A stretch of 64,000 nt of DNA from the NCBI GenBank assembly GCA_012842395.1, contig DUSX01000034.1, forward strand, positions 320,375 through 384,374, given 5' to 3'. The notes under the pieces were generated by a model that searched no databases, was not told where the DNA came from, and worked only from the letters and a program-made list of their open reading frames with translations. How positions within the stretch are numbered: the first letter of the stretch is position 1; each line of letters starts with the position of its first letter. Of this stretch, positions 9,530 through 18,078 are shown in pieces. This DNA comes from Bacillota bacterium (GTDB lineage Bacteria > Bacillota > SHA-98 > UBA4971). The position numbers and the translations under genes were made by a program.

Positions 9530-9850
9530 ACCAGGCACCTCCCGCCGTTCCTCCGTGTCCTACAACGTATTATGACCGTGCCAAAATGGGCGCATACTGC
9601 GGCGGAGATGTCCCTGTTTCCCAAGGATGCCATACCCTTACCATGGAGCCAGCTCCGAGGCAAAAGAGGCCGGAACGCTTGGTCCCGGCCGTGTCATGTC
9701 CCAAATCATGTACCGTCCAGCTTCTCTGTCGCCCACCCCCATCCGTATGCACGCCCGTTCCGTCTCCGCAGCCTTGCAGGCGATCAAGCGACCGCGCCCG
9801 AGCTCGAGCCAACTCCGAAAGACTGACTGCGGGCAAGACTACGTGCGGCT
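9530..9850. other. Intergenic region between AAA+ gene and sigma-54 regulator
   Basis: No gene supported: the open frames here are short and lack homology-like composition. It contains the terminator-like hairpin at 9662-9690. A TGGCAC is present on the minus strand near 9576 but has no TTGC at the proper distance, so it is not a sigma-54 promoter. Confidence 0.4.
9662..9690 (-). terminator. Rho-independent terminator after sigma-54 regulator gene
   Basis: On the minus strand a GGCCGGGA...TCCGGCC stem-loop is followed by TCTTTTG. It lies about 160 bp past the regulator stop codon and fits a terminator for that transcript. Confidence 0.55.
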
Positions 9851-11386
9851 TTAGCCCCCGGTGGAGCTTTCGTCGTTGGCGCCTTCTGCGGCCCTCGGAT
9901 CGATCCCGAGCTTCTTCAGCCTGTACTGCAACGTTTGGCGCGGTATTCCCAGGAGGCGCGCCGCCCTTGAGATGTTGCCGCCGGAGTCGGCTAGGGCCTT
10001 CCTCACCAGTGAGCTCTCGATGCCTGCGACCGCGGACCTGAAGTCTCCCTGGAACTCAAGCGCCACGCGGGCGTCCGGGCCGCCCGCGCATGGGCCCGGA
10101 ACGGGGACGGTAACGGGTCTTCTCGCTGATTGGGTCGCGACGCTTCTCAGGTTCTCGGGAAGGTGCTCGAGCATTATGAAGTCGCCGTCGAGAAGATGCA
10201 TGGCCCCCTCTATGGCGTGCTCCAGCTCGCGGACGTTACCAGGCCAGTCATAGGAGGAGAAGACTCGCGCGACCTCGTCTGAGAGCCCCTTCACGCTCAT
10301 CATGAGCTGCGCGTTGAACTTCGCTATGAAGTGCGCCGTGAGAAGCGGGATATCTTCACGGCGTTCGCGCAAGGGCGGTATGCCGAGGGAGATCACGTTG
10401 AGACGATAGTAAAGGTCCTCGCGCAACATACCCTGGGCGACCGCATCGAGCGGGGGCCGGCTCATGGCAGCCATCACCCGGACGTCCACCCTGCGCACCC
10501 TGGTGTCCCCGACCCGACGCACACACTTCTCCGAGAGCACCCTCAGGAGCTTCGCCTGGAGGCTCGCGGGCATGGAGTCTATCTCGTCTAGGAAAATGCT
10601 GCCTCCATCGGCAAGCTCGAACAATCCTGGTCTGTCCTGGGCGCCGGTGAAACTGCCCTTCGTGGTCCCGAAAAGAATTCCCTCCAGGAGCCCTTCGGGA
10701 AAGGCAGCACAGTTCTGAGCGACAAACGGGCCGCGTGCCCGCGGGCCGGCGTTGTGGATGGCTTGCACGAAGAGCTCCTTGCCCGTGCCTGTCTCGCCGT
10801 AAACCAGCACCGCCGACGAGCTGGCGGCGGCACGCGCCGCCTTGCGCTTGAGCTCGAGGATGCACTCGCTTTCCCCCACTATATCGCGGAAGGTGTAGTG
10901 CGCACCCTCTGACTCGGTCTCCAGTTTTCCCTCGCGACGGCCGAAGAGCTCCACCTGGAGGTCGACTATGCGGTGGGCCATCTCTCGCATCAGAGTGATG
11001 TTCCGCGACACCTCAACCGCGCCCACCAGCTTGCCGTCGACCTTCACAGGGAGGGTGGAGTTCAGAGTGGTGATCTCGTCGCCTTTGTATGTGGTGAAAG
11101 TCTGTTCTCTGTTGCATATGGGTTGCCCTGTTCGGAGGACCTGCAAGAGCGTGCTGGTCTCGCGTGAAAGCGACGGAAAGACATCGAGGATGTGCTTCCC
11201 GACCACCTCCTCTTCCTTCAAGTTGTCGAGCTGGGCTGCAACCTTGTTATAGAGAACGGTGACACCGTTCTTGTCTACCACGTGAATGCCTTCGTCAATG
11301 GAGTCGAGGATCACCCGAAGGTTCTCCAGAAGCTCCCTTGAGCTCCCGTCGCCTTTGATCTGTCCGGAGACCGTGTCCGCGTTCAC
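9851..11386 (-). CDS. Sigma-54-dependent transcriptional activator with PAS sensor (RocR/BkdR type)
   Basis: Enhancer-binding protein that would activate RNA polymerase carrying sigma-54 (RpoN) in response to a signal sensed by an N-terminal PAS domain (about 20-130). The AAA+ core has Walker A GETGTGKE (197-204), Walker B GGSIFLDEID, and the sigma-contact loop, here GSFTGA (244-249) in place of the usual GAFTGA. The C-terminal Fis-type helix-turn-helix GNISRAARLLGIPRQTLQ is clear. The GTG start has AGGAAG seven bases upstream. No obvious -24/-12 promoter or metabolic target gene is adjacent, so the regulon is unknown. The inverted repeat at 11716-11738 is a possible binding site. Confidence 0.92.
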   Translation of the reverse strand: MNADTVSGQIKGDGSSRELLENLRVILDSIDEGIHVVDKNGVTVLYNKVAAQLDNLKEEEVVGKHILDVFPSLSRETSTLLQVLRTGQPICNREQTFTTYKGDEITTLNSTLPVKVDGKLVGAVEVSRNITLMREMAHRIVDLQVELFGRREGKLETESEGAHYTFRDIVGESECILELKRKAARAAASSSAVLVYGETGTGKELFVQAIHNAGPRARGPFVAQNCAAFPEGLLEGILFGTTKGSFTGAQDRPGLFELADGGSIFLDEIDSMPASLQAKLLRVLSEKCVRRVGDTRVRRVDVRVMAAMSRPPLDAVAQGMLREDLYYRLNVISLGIPPLRERREDIPLLTAHFIAKFNAQLMMSVKGLSDEVARVFSSYDWPGNVRELEHAIEGAMHLLDGDFIMLEHLPENLRSVATQSARRPVTVPVPGPCAGGPDARVALEFQGDFRSAVAGIESSLVRKALADSGGNISRAARLLGIPRQTLQYRLKKLGIDPRAAEGANDESSTGG

Positions 11387-11561
11387 TTAACCACTTCCTA
11401 ACGTGCGCTCGTCACCTGGCGCCGGGTCACTAGTGTTCTCTCGTTTTCCAAGTTCCTGGGTTGTCCGTCATCGCACGAGGTGCGTCAAAACCTGGACGCT
11501 CGTCACAGGCAGGCCAGGCCTTGACGAAGCGCGCCCTCAACCGTGAACCGTCACGACCATC

Positions 11562-11600
11562 CGCCGAAGCCGAGGCCGAGGCCGAGGTCGAGGCCGAAGC
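11562..11600. repeat. Degenerate GCCGAG hexanucleotide tract
   Basis: Six to seven imperfect copies of gccgag/gccgaa/gtcgag in tandem. In any frame it encodes simple repeats (Ala-Glu or Ala-Ser), so the short open frames crossing it are probably not genes. It may be a slippage tract. Confidence 0.6.
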
Positions 11601-11715
11601 CCTATCTCCGACGCGCAGCGAGGAGTGTGCCGGGAACGCCAAACCAGGTGATCTCGCTCGCCGACCCCACTCCCGGCGCCTGAACTTGGGCAGTCATAGT
11701 AATTGTTCTTCTTTC

Positions 11716-11738
11716 TGATTACGTTTCCTCCATGTAAT
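11716..11738. promoter_or_regulatory. Inverted repeat, possible regulator site
   Basis: GATTAC and GTAATC arms flank an 11-bp centre in the AT-richer patch upstream of the sigma-54 activator gene (minus) and the 3D-domain gene (plus). A dyad in this position could be an operator or enhancer site. No direct evidence. Confidence 0.3.
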
Positions 11739-12077
11739 CGGTTGAATAATCGTGCAATGCAAAAGACACACGCCTGTTCGTGCGTGGCCTGTTTGCGCCC
11801 GCAGGAAGCCCTTCACCGAGTTCCCTGTGTGAGCGGGAGGATCGCGGGGGATCATATTCGCTGAAGGACGTTTCATCGGTTTCATCGTGACACGACATGC
11901 ATGGGGAACGGAGGTGTCAACCGGCACGCACGCACCACGCCCGCTCAGAGGAGCAGCGCGGATGCCGTGTGCCGCCTAACGCTTATGCCTGCGTTTAGGA
12001 GAATCGTTTCAGGCGCGCTCGCCTGGGCCATGGCGTTTGCGCTTTGAACCGGAGGTCCGCTCGGCGCGCACGGTCGT

Positions 12078-12656
12078 GTGAGTGTAGCCCACGAGGTTGT
12101 TTCAGGCAGCCATCCGGCGTGTTCTGTCGCGCCTTGCGTGGTCGATGTCCCCGGCTATCTTAGGGAATCCGCCGATCCAGGAGGAACGGGCCTTGGAGTC
12201 CGCAGTGGTGCGCCGGCGGGCGAGGAGCCTTCGCACGGGGAGCCCGCCCCCGGCCCTATCGCTCAAACCGTCAGCCATCACTGTGTGAACGAGCCTGCGG
12301 AGGCCAGGCCAGAGGACAGCGTCGTCCTCCCGATAACAGTTACTGGAAGGGCTCACGTTATCGCGACTGCGTATGACAACTGCCCGATATGCACTGGCAA
12401 GACAGAGGATGACCCGGCATTCGGCATCACCAGTTCAGGCATCCCTGCGACGCCGGAACGCACCATCGCGGTTGATCCAGAAGTCATCCCCATCGGAACA
12501 TGGGTGTATATCGAGGGTCTCGGGGTGTACAGAGCCGAGGACACCGGTGGGGCAATAAAGGGCAATCGAATCGACGTTTTCATGCCGACCCATGAGGACG
12601 CGCTAAACTTCGGCGTCCAGGAATTCGACGTCTTCCTCGTTGAGCAGGTGTTTTGA
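12078..12656 (+). CDS. 3D-domain (Stp/DPBB-fold) protein, N-terminus possibly broken
   Basis: The last 100 residues form a 3D domain, the double-psi beta-barrel shared with lytic transglycosylases: ATAYDNC, then TIAVDPEVIPIGTWVYIEG, DTGGAIKG and DVFMPTHEDA, with the three aspartates that name the family. Such proteins are exported and act on peptidoglycan. The visible frame begins with a weak GTG and has no signal peptide; about 90 residues before the domain are unconserved. Directly upstream and in the same frame, 11985-12044 reads MPAFRRIVSGALAWAMAFAL and then TGA, like a signal peptide cut off by a stop codon. The gene may therefore be a recent pseudogene, or the stop may be a sequence error. 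It is a lone plus-strand gene followed by a hairpin at 12679. Confidence 0.75.
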   Translation: MSVAHEVVSGSHPACSVAPCVVDVPGYLRESADPGGTGLGVRSGAPAGEEPSHGEPAPGPIAQTVSHHCVNEPAEARPEDSVVLPITVTGRAHVIATAYDNCPICTGKTEDDPAFGITSSGIPATPERTIAVDPEVIPIGTWVYIEGLGVYRAEDTGGAIKGNRIDVFMPTHEDALNFGVQEFDVFLVEQVF

Positions 12657-12678
12657 ACCAAGGTCCGAGAAGGCTCCC

Positions 12679-12704
12679 GGGGCGCTCCCAAGCAGAGGCG
12701 CCCC
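12679..12704 (+). terminator. Stem-loop after 3D-domain gene
   Basis: GGGGCGC and GCGCCCC arms with a 12-base loop, 22 bp after the stop. There is no T-run, so it is either a weak terminator or a transcript-end stabiliser. It abuts the repeat remnant. Confidence 0.4.
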
Positions 12705-12749
12705 GTCGTGAAAGCACCGGCAACCCTAGCGCCGTCAAGACAAGGACGG
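12697..12749. repeat. Remnant of the dispersed structured repeat
   Basis: Carries only one flank of the family: CCCCGTCGTG, then AAGCACCGGCAACCC and GCGCCGTCAAG...GGACGG, matching the 3' side of the 20.0-kb and 51.0-kb copies. The palindromic core with GAATTC motifs is missing, so this is a truncated or decayed copy. Confidence 0.6.
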
Positions 12750-13155
12750 TTGACAAGCTGACAACCCGGCTGTTGACAACCCAACCACAAAATCCTTCCA
12801 TGGCTGAAGGAACATACCATACCGCAGCGAATAACTGCACAACCGACCCGGCGCTCGGCCTCATATCTCCTGGTCTATGTCCCCGGACAACGGAGCAAAT
12901 ACCCCCGTGCGCCGTGTAGCTCATTTCGGACATCGCAGGAGCGCGTTCGCTGGGGCGTGTTCACGTGCGGTTCGTTGCTCCATTCCTGTCCTGCGGGCCG
13001 TTCGCCTGGGGCCGTCAACGCCGCGGAAAGAGGAGGTGGGCAAGAGGCACAGCCGAGACTTCAGGAGCAAGCGGTCGACGCGTTCGCGCCGCCGGAACGT
13101 CAACAGAACACGTGTGCGGTAGCTGGCGACAACACGAGGACTCGAGGAGATGAGA

Positions 13156-15444
13156 ATGATGGTAGGACGACAGCGTCGCTACGCAGCATTGGTCGGGGTT
13201 TTCTGGTTAGTCTTGCTTGCATTCACACTGCTGGTCGGCGTGCTCACCCCGGCGACAGCAGGATCGTCCCTCCCGAAAGACATCAAGGCGGACGACAAAG
13301 ACGCCGAAGCCATAGTGAAGGTCATTGAGGCCGGGGCGCTCCTTCCAGCAAAGGACGGCACGTTCAACCCGGACAAGATGGTGAGCCGCGCCGATTTCGC
13401 GATAGCGCTCGCGAAAGCGCGGAAGATCGAGCCCACGAAACCCAGTTCGGCCACGTTTACGGACCTTCCCTCGAGCAACTACGCCTTCCCCTACGTCGAG
13501 GCACTTGTGAAGCGCGGAGTGATCCCGGTCGCATCGAACAAGAAGTTCGCCCCGTCCGAGCCCATAAAGCGCGCGGACCTCGCCGTGTGGGTCGTCAACG
13601 CTCTCGGGCTCTCGAAGGAGGCCGCGAGGATCAAGGAACCCATCCTCCTTGCGAACGACGAGGACAAAGTCCCCGCGTACGCCATAGGAGCCATGACCCT
13701 GGCGTACAGGTCCGATCGTCAGTTACTGGGGTACAGATACGGTCGCCTAGCCGCCCCTCTCGCCGGCGCGACGAGGCGTGAAGCGGCCAAGGCCCTATAC
13801 ATGATGATGTACCCTCCGAAACGCGGCGGCACCATCGTGACGGCGTTTGCTGCCGAGCCAGCCGGGTTCAACACCCTCGTTACGTCGTCCGGGGCAACGT
13901 GGACCATAGACAACATCATCGGCGACGGCAACACTATCACTGATGAGAACGGTTTCTACTTCCCCCGCATGATAAAGCGGCTCCCCTCTGTAGAGAATGG
14001 GCTCATCAAGGTGAAACCCGACGGCAAGATGGAGGTTACTTTTGAGCTTCGCAAGGGTATGAAGTGGCACGACGGCGTCGAGGTCACGGCAGAGGACCCT
14101 CTCTTCCAACTCAAGGTCATGCAGGACTCAAACGTGCCGATCGCTTCAAGCTACTTCGAGAGGATGGTCACCAAGGCCGAGCTTGTCGATAAGTATACTT
14201 TCAGGATATACCTCGACAAGGTCCAGAGCAACGCACGCCTCGGCTCCTCGGTATACGGGTACTACTATGGCTGGTTCCAGCTTCCGAAGCACGTGTTCGA
14301 ACCCCTGTATGAGCAGGCGAAAAAGACGGGGGATTGGAACAGGTTCGTCCAGGAGGTCAACAACAACCCCATAATGGCAGGGCCTTACAAGTTCAAAGAG
14401 TACAAGCAGGGCGAGTACGTGCTCCTGGAGGCGTTCGACGGCTACTACATGGGTAGGCCCAACATAGACAGGATCATGATAAAGATCATCCCTGACTCGA
14501 GCGTCATCAACGCTGCCGTGCTGCGGGGCGACATAGACTTCGGAAGGTACACACTGGAGCTGCGGGATGCGCTCAAGCTCGCGAACGAGCACGGCGATGA
14601 ATTCAACGTAACCTTCACACCTACTGTCGCATATGACTCCATAGCGCTCAACTTCTGGGATCCGAACGACCTTTCCAAGCCTCACCCGGCGTTCTCGGAT
14701 GTCAGGGTCCGGCAGGCGATCCTCTACGCCATCAACCGCACGGCAATAAACTCCGTGGTGTACTCGGGCAAGGCGCAGGTGGCAAACGCGTGGATCACGC
14801 CACTCCACGGCATGCGCGAGGCCCTCGCTGACCCGCGGGTAAACAAGTACCCATACGACCCAGCGAAGGCCAAGGCGCTTCTCGCCGAGGCCGGATGGAG
14901 GCCCGGGCCTGACGGGATACTCCAGAAGGATGGGGTGAAGTTCAAGTTCACTTTGCTCGGGATAGCAGGAATGAACGAAATCGAGATGTCCGAGCAGCTT
15001 GTTCAGAAGATGCTCAGAGACGTGGGCATCGCTATCGACATCGACAACAAGCCCGCGCGCGTCGTCATCGGCGAGCTTGCCCCGCACCGCAAGTTCGACA
15101 TGTGCTGGATGAGCTGGGGTTACGGCGTGTCCGACGAAGCCGCGGACTATTGGAGCTCGTCAGGCATACCGTCCGAGGCGAACGCATGGAGCGGCACGAA
15201 CCAGTGCGGGTGGTCCAATGCGGAGAACGACAGGCTGGTAGCCGAAGCGGCCGCGACGCTCGACCCTGCCAAGAAGAAGGACCTCTTCGCGCGGCACCTG
15301 GCGCTCTGGACGAAGGAGCTTCCGCACATCCCGCTCCTCTCGCCGCCAGCCAACCACTTCGCGAAAAAGACCATAAGGAACTTCAGCTCAGGCTACGACA
15401 ACGGCCTGGGCTGGGCGATCTACAACTGGTATCTCGAGCAGTAG
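13156..15444 (+). CDS. SLH-domain/family 5 peptide-binding fusion protein
   Basis: Extracellular binding protein for an Opp/Dpp-type importer. A Sec signal peptide (LVLLAFTLLVGVLTPATAG, cleavage near AGS) has no lipobox cysteine. Residues about 40-220 form three S-layer-homology repeats (FNPDKMVSRADFA, FAPSEPIKRADLA, and a diverged third ending TRREAAKALYMM), followed by a complete SBP_bac_5 domain (GGTIVTAFAAEPAGF, FELRKGMKWHDG, DVRVRQAILYAINR). The SLH block would hold the protein on cell-wall polymer in place of a lipid anchor. The start is the ATG of MMVGRQRR, because GGAG ends six bases before it; the ATG at 13150 overlaps the site. Next are the M14 peptidase and OppB/OppC. Confidence 0.92.
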   Translation: MMVGRQRRYAALVGVFWLVLLAFTLLVGVLTPATAGSSLPKDIKADDKDAEAIVKVIEAGALLPAKDGTFNPDKMVSRADFAIALAKARKIEPTKPSSATFTDLPSSNYAFPYVEALVKRGVIPVASNKKFAPSEPIKRADLAVWVVNALGLSKEAARIKEPILLANDEDKVPAYAIGAMTLAYRSDRQLLGYRYGRLAAPLAGATRREAAKALYMMMYPPKRGGTIVTAFAAEPAGFNTLVTSSGATWTIDNIIGDGNTITDENGFYFPRMIKRLPSVENGLIKVKPDGKMEVTFELRKGMKWHDGVEVTAEDPLFQLKVMQDSNVPIASSYFERMVTKAELVDKYTFRIYLDKVQSNARLGSSVYGYYYGWFQLPKHVFEPLYEQAKKTGDWNRFVQEVNNNPIMAGPYKFKEYKQGEYVLLEAFDGYYMGRPNIDRIMIKIIPDSSVINAAVLRGDIDFGRYTLELRDALKLANEHGDEFNVTFTPTVAYDSIALNFWDPNDLSKPHPAFSDVRVRQAILYAINRTAINSVVYSGKAQVANAWITPLHGMREALADPRVNKYPYDPAKAKALLAEAGWRPGPDGILQKDGVKFKFTLLGIAGMNEIEMSEQLVQKMLRDVGIAIDIDNKPARVVIGELAPHRKFDMCWMSWGYGVSDEAADYWSSSGIPSEANAWSGTNQCGWSNAENDRLVAEAAATLDPAKKKDLFARHLALWTKELPHIPLLSPPANHFAKKTIRNFSSGYDNGLGWAIYNWYLEQ

Positions 15445-15594
15445 CCTTCGAGGAGGCGCGCTCCTGGTGGTGACGCCAGGGGTAAACGGGCAAACGGTCA
15501 AAGCACAGCGCACAGAGCTCACGCCGGGGTGACGGCCCCTTTGGGACCCTCACCCCGGCGGAGGTGGCATGAAGCAACACGGAGGTGCGTCGCC

Positions 15595-16989
15595 TTGGCA
15601 TGGCATGAGCTTTTCGAGGACGTGCTCGATGGCGTCCCAGACTACAAGCGATTCTTCACTGTCAATGAGTTGGATGAGCGCGCAATGGAGGTCGCGCGCC
15701 GTCATCCCACGGTCGCGACCATCGTGGAGCTGGGCTCGTCTCGTTCAGGGAGACCCATCCGCGCCCTGAGGATAGGATCCGGCGACAAGGTGGCTCTCCT
15801 GTTCGGGTGCCCCCACCCTAACGAGCCTATCGGCGCCATGATGCTTGACTATCTCTCGGAGAGGCTCGCAAGCGATGCAGAGCTGCGTGAGGCCCTTGAT
15901 TATACCTGGTATATCGTAAAATGCATAGACCCTGATGGCACCCAGCTCAATGAGGGATGGTTTGCCGGGCCATTCAACATCGAGACCTACGTGCGCAACT
16001 TCTACAGGCCCCCCGGATTCTTGCAGGTCGAGTGGACGTTTCCGATAGATTACAAGACGCTCCATTTCTCTCGGCCGCTGCCGGAGACCAAGTGTCTTAT
16101 GAAAGTCATAGACGGTGAGAGACCTGCGTTTCTATACTCCCTTCACAACGCGGGTTTCGGGGGAGCATACTGGTATATCACCCGCCCGGTCCCGAAGCTG
16201 CACGCTCGGCTTCACGAGATCGCAAAACGCCACGGGATCCCACTCGCTCTCGGAGAGCCCGAGGTGCCATATTGCGAGAAGTTCGCGGAGGCCGTCTACG
16301 GCCTTTTCGGCGTGAAAGACACATACGACTACTATGAGAAGCACATGGACAAGGATCCCGCCTCCCTCATATCGGGCGGTGCGGGAAGCGACGAGTACGC
16401 TTATGCGCGGGCGGGTACCTTCGCCCTCGTGTGCGAGCTGCCATACTACTATGACCCCAGGATCGAGGACACGAGCCCGACCGACCGAACTCGCCGCGAC
16501 ACAGTGCTTGAGAGTCTCGAGGCCAGTGAAAAGGCGTGGGAGTTCATCCGCGAGACATATGCGGAATTGCGCCCTCTGCTGCAGAACCCCTCGTCGCCCT
16601 TCGCAGTGGCTATCGACGACAACCTCAAACATGTTCCGGCCTCCATCGAGGCGGAACGGAAGTGGGCCACGACCGCGGAGGACACGCTTCGCCCTGCCAC
16701 CGGGGCCGAGGCTTTCGACAGCCTGGTCGTGCGAAGGTTCTATAACGAGCTCTCCATCGGAATGCTCTGGAGGCTGTGCCGCGAAGAGCTTGCGCGCGCG
16801 TCGGACCCTCGGACGTCGCGGGTGCTCGGGGACATTGAGCGCGAGCTCGACCGCAAGCTCTCGCTCGAGTGCAGCGCCCTGGAGGCTGAGCTAAACTATC
16901 GCGTGGTGCCCATCCGCGATCTCGTTCGGGTCCAACTTGCAAGCGGGCTACTCTTTGCCAGGCATCTCCTGGGCGAGGACGCGGTTTGA
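15595..16989 (+). CDS. M14-family zinc carboxypeptidase
   Basis: Metallopeptidase that would trim peptides. The zinc ligands are visible: H and E in CPHPNEPIG (about residues 74 and 77), a later histidine in YSLHNAGFGG, and a candidate catalytic glutamate in LVCELPYYYDP. The N-terminal part (HELFEDVLDGVPDYKRFFTV) and no signal peptide point to a cytosolic enzyme. The start is a TTG seven bases after GGAGGTG; the frame is open up to 15529 but that GTG has no ribosome site. Lying between the binding protein and the permeases, it probably processes the peptides they import. The C-terminal 120 residues are helical and unassigned. Confidence 0.85.
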   Translation: MAWHELFEDVLDGVPDYKRFFTVNELDERAMEVARRHPTVATIVELGSSRSGRPIRALRIGSGDKVALLFGCPHPNEPIGAMMLDYLSERLASDAELREALDYTWYIVKCIDPDGTQLNEGWFAGPFNIETYVRNFYRPPGFLQVEWTFPIDYKTLHFSRPLPETKCLMKVIDGERPAFLYSLHNAGFGGAYWYITRPVPKLHARLHEIAKRHGIPLALGEPEVPYCEKFAEAVYGLFGVKDTYDYYEKHMDKDPASLISGGAGSDEYAYARAGTFALVCELPYYYDPRIEDTSPTDRTRRDTVLESLEASEKAWEFIRETYAELRPLLQNPSSPFAVAIDDNLKHVPASIEAERKWATTAEDTLRPATGAEAFDSLVVRRFYNELSIGMLWRLCREELARASDPRTSRVLGDIERELDRKLSLECSALEAELNYRVVPIRDLVRVQLASGLLFARHLLGEDAV

Positions 16990-17109
16990 GGCCTGACCTT
17001 TGAATGCCTGGCGGAACGGCGCTGAGAGGGGCTCTTTCCGGGCTTCGGAGAGAGGAGCGGACAGGGCCGCGCGGGCAGCGGTTCTCGCCAGTCAGGGAGG
17101 CGGTTCGGA

Positions 17110-18078
17110 GTGGGAGCTTACGTGGTAAGGAGGGTCGCGGGCGCGATCCCTCTCCTAATACTCATCTCTGCAATAGTGTTCACCCTTATAGCGCTGGCAC
17201 CGGGAGATCCGCTCCTCACCATGCGCATGGAGAACCCGCGCGCAGTGTCGCCGGAGGCCATCGATAGGCTCAGGGCTCACTACCACCTGGACGATCCTCT
17301 CCCGGTGCGATACCTTTATTGGCTGAAGAGCGTGCTCGAGGGCGACTGGGGTTACTCCAGCACTTACAAGGTGCCGGTGAGGGACCTCGTGATATCGAGA
17401 GTGCCCAATACCCTCGTTCTCACGGTGAGCGCGTGGCTGCTCGGGCTGATCGTCGCTCTTCCCATAGGAATCGTGTCGGCGGCCAAAAAGTACAGCGCGT
17501 TCGACTATGCTGCCACTTTCGCGGCGTTTCTCGCGCTCTCGATGCCGCCGGTCTGGTTTGGTTTCCTCACGATCATGCTGTTCGGGGTAAAGCTCAAGTG
17601 GCTGCCCATCGGAGGCGTGGCAGACCTTGCTACCGGGACCGTTGGCGCGCTCCTGGTGGACAGGTTGAAACACATCATCCTGCCGATGACAGTGCTCGGC
17701 CTGGTACAGGTGGCGTACTGGGTACGATACGTGCGTACCAGCCTTCTCGAAGTGCTGGGAATGGACTACATCCGCACCGCCAAGGCCAAGGGCCTCGGGG
17801 AGCGAAAGGTGTTGCTGAAACACGCCATGAGAAACGCGCTCATCCCGGTGCTCACCATCGCCGCGCTCGATATCCCCTACTTCTTCGGAGGGGCTGTCGT
17901 TGTGGAGACCGTCTTTTCATGGCCTGGAATGGGCCGTCTCATGTACCAAGCCGTGATCGGGAGCGATTACAACCTCGCGCTCTGCTGCCTGATGCTCCTG
18001 GCCGTGCTGACCATCGCCTCGAACCTCGCAGCGGACGTCCTTTATGCCGTGGTAGACCCACGGGTGAGCTATTCATGA
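17110..18078 (+). CDS. Peptide ABC transporter permease, OppB/DppB type
   Basis: First inner-membrane subunit of the peptide importer. The 322 residues show the family pattern: N-terminal helix (LLILISAIVFTLIALAPGDP), RYLYWLKSVLEGDWGYS, five further helices, and the cytoplasmic EAA-type loop DYIRTAKAKGLGERKVLLKH that docks the ATPase. The GTG start follows GGGAGG by nine bases. Its stop overlaps the next start (ATGA). Confidence 0.95.
   Translation: MGAYVVRRVAGAIPLLILISAIVFTLIALAPGDPLLTMRMENPRAVSPEAIDRLRAHYHLDDPLPVRYLYWLKSVLEGDWGYSSTYKVPVRDLVISRVPNTLVLTVSAWLLGLIVALPIGIVSAAKKYSAFDYAATFAAFLALSMPPVWFGFLTIMLFGVKLKWLPIGGVADLATGTVGALLVDRLKHIILPMTVLGLVQVAYWVRYVRTSLLEVLGMDYIRTAKAKGLGERKVLLKHAMRNALIPVLTIAALDIPYFFGGAVVVETVFSWPGMGRLMYQAVIGSDYNLALCCLMLLAVLTIASNLAADVLYAVVDPRVSYS

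Larger units (their letters stand above)
11387..12077. other. Long intergenic region with low-complexity tract and inverted repeat
   Basis: No credible gene is seen in about 690 bp. It holds a degenerate hexanucleotide tract (GCCGAG-type units at about 11562-11600), an AT-richer patch (11690-11770) with the GATTAC/GTAATC inverted repeat, and at 11985-12044 a short frame that reads like a signal peptide and ends at a stop codon in frame with the 3D-domain gene. Confidence 0.5.
12657..13155. other. Intergenic region upstream of the peptide-uptake operon
   Basis: About 500 bp without a gene. It contains a hairpin (12679-12704), a remnant of the dispersed repeat (12697-12749), then two TTGACA hexamers and repeated GACAACCC words (12749-12785) which may belong to the operon promoter region, though no matching -10 is seen. 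Confidence 0.45.

Noticed and set aside
9560-9600. Sigma-54 promoter near the AAA+ gene (TGGCAC on the minus strand)
   Set aside because: The required TTGC/TTGCA about five bases downstream is absent; the following bases read GGTCATAATACG.
11430-11927. Short frames (60-85 codons) on both strands upstream of the 3D gene
   Set aside because: They cross the hexanucleotide tract and the AT-rich patch and have no ribosome sites or recognisable composition.
12749-12785. Sigma-A promoter from the two TTGACA hexamers before the peptide operon
   Set aside because: Neither has a -10-like hexamer at 16-18 bp, and both lie among repeated GACAACCC words. The region may regulate the operon, but I cannot place a promoter.
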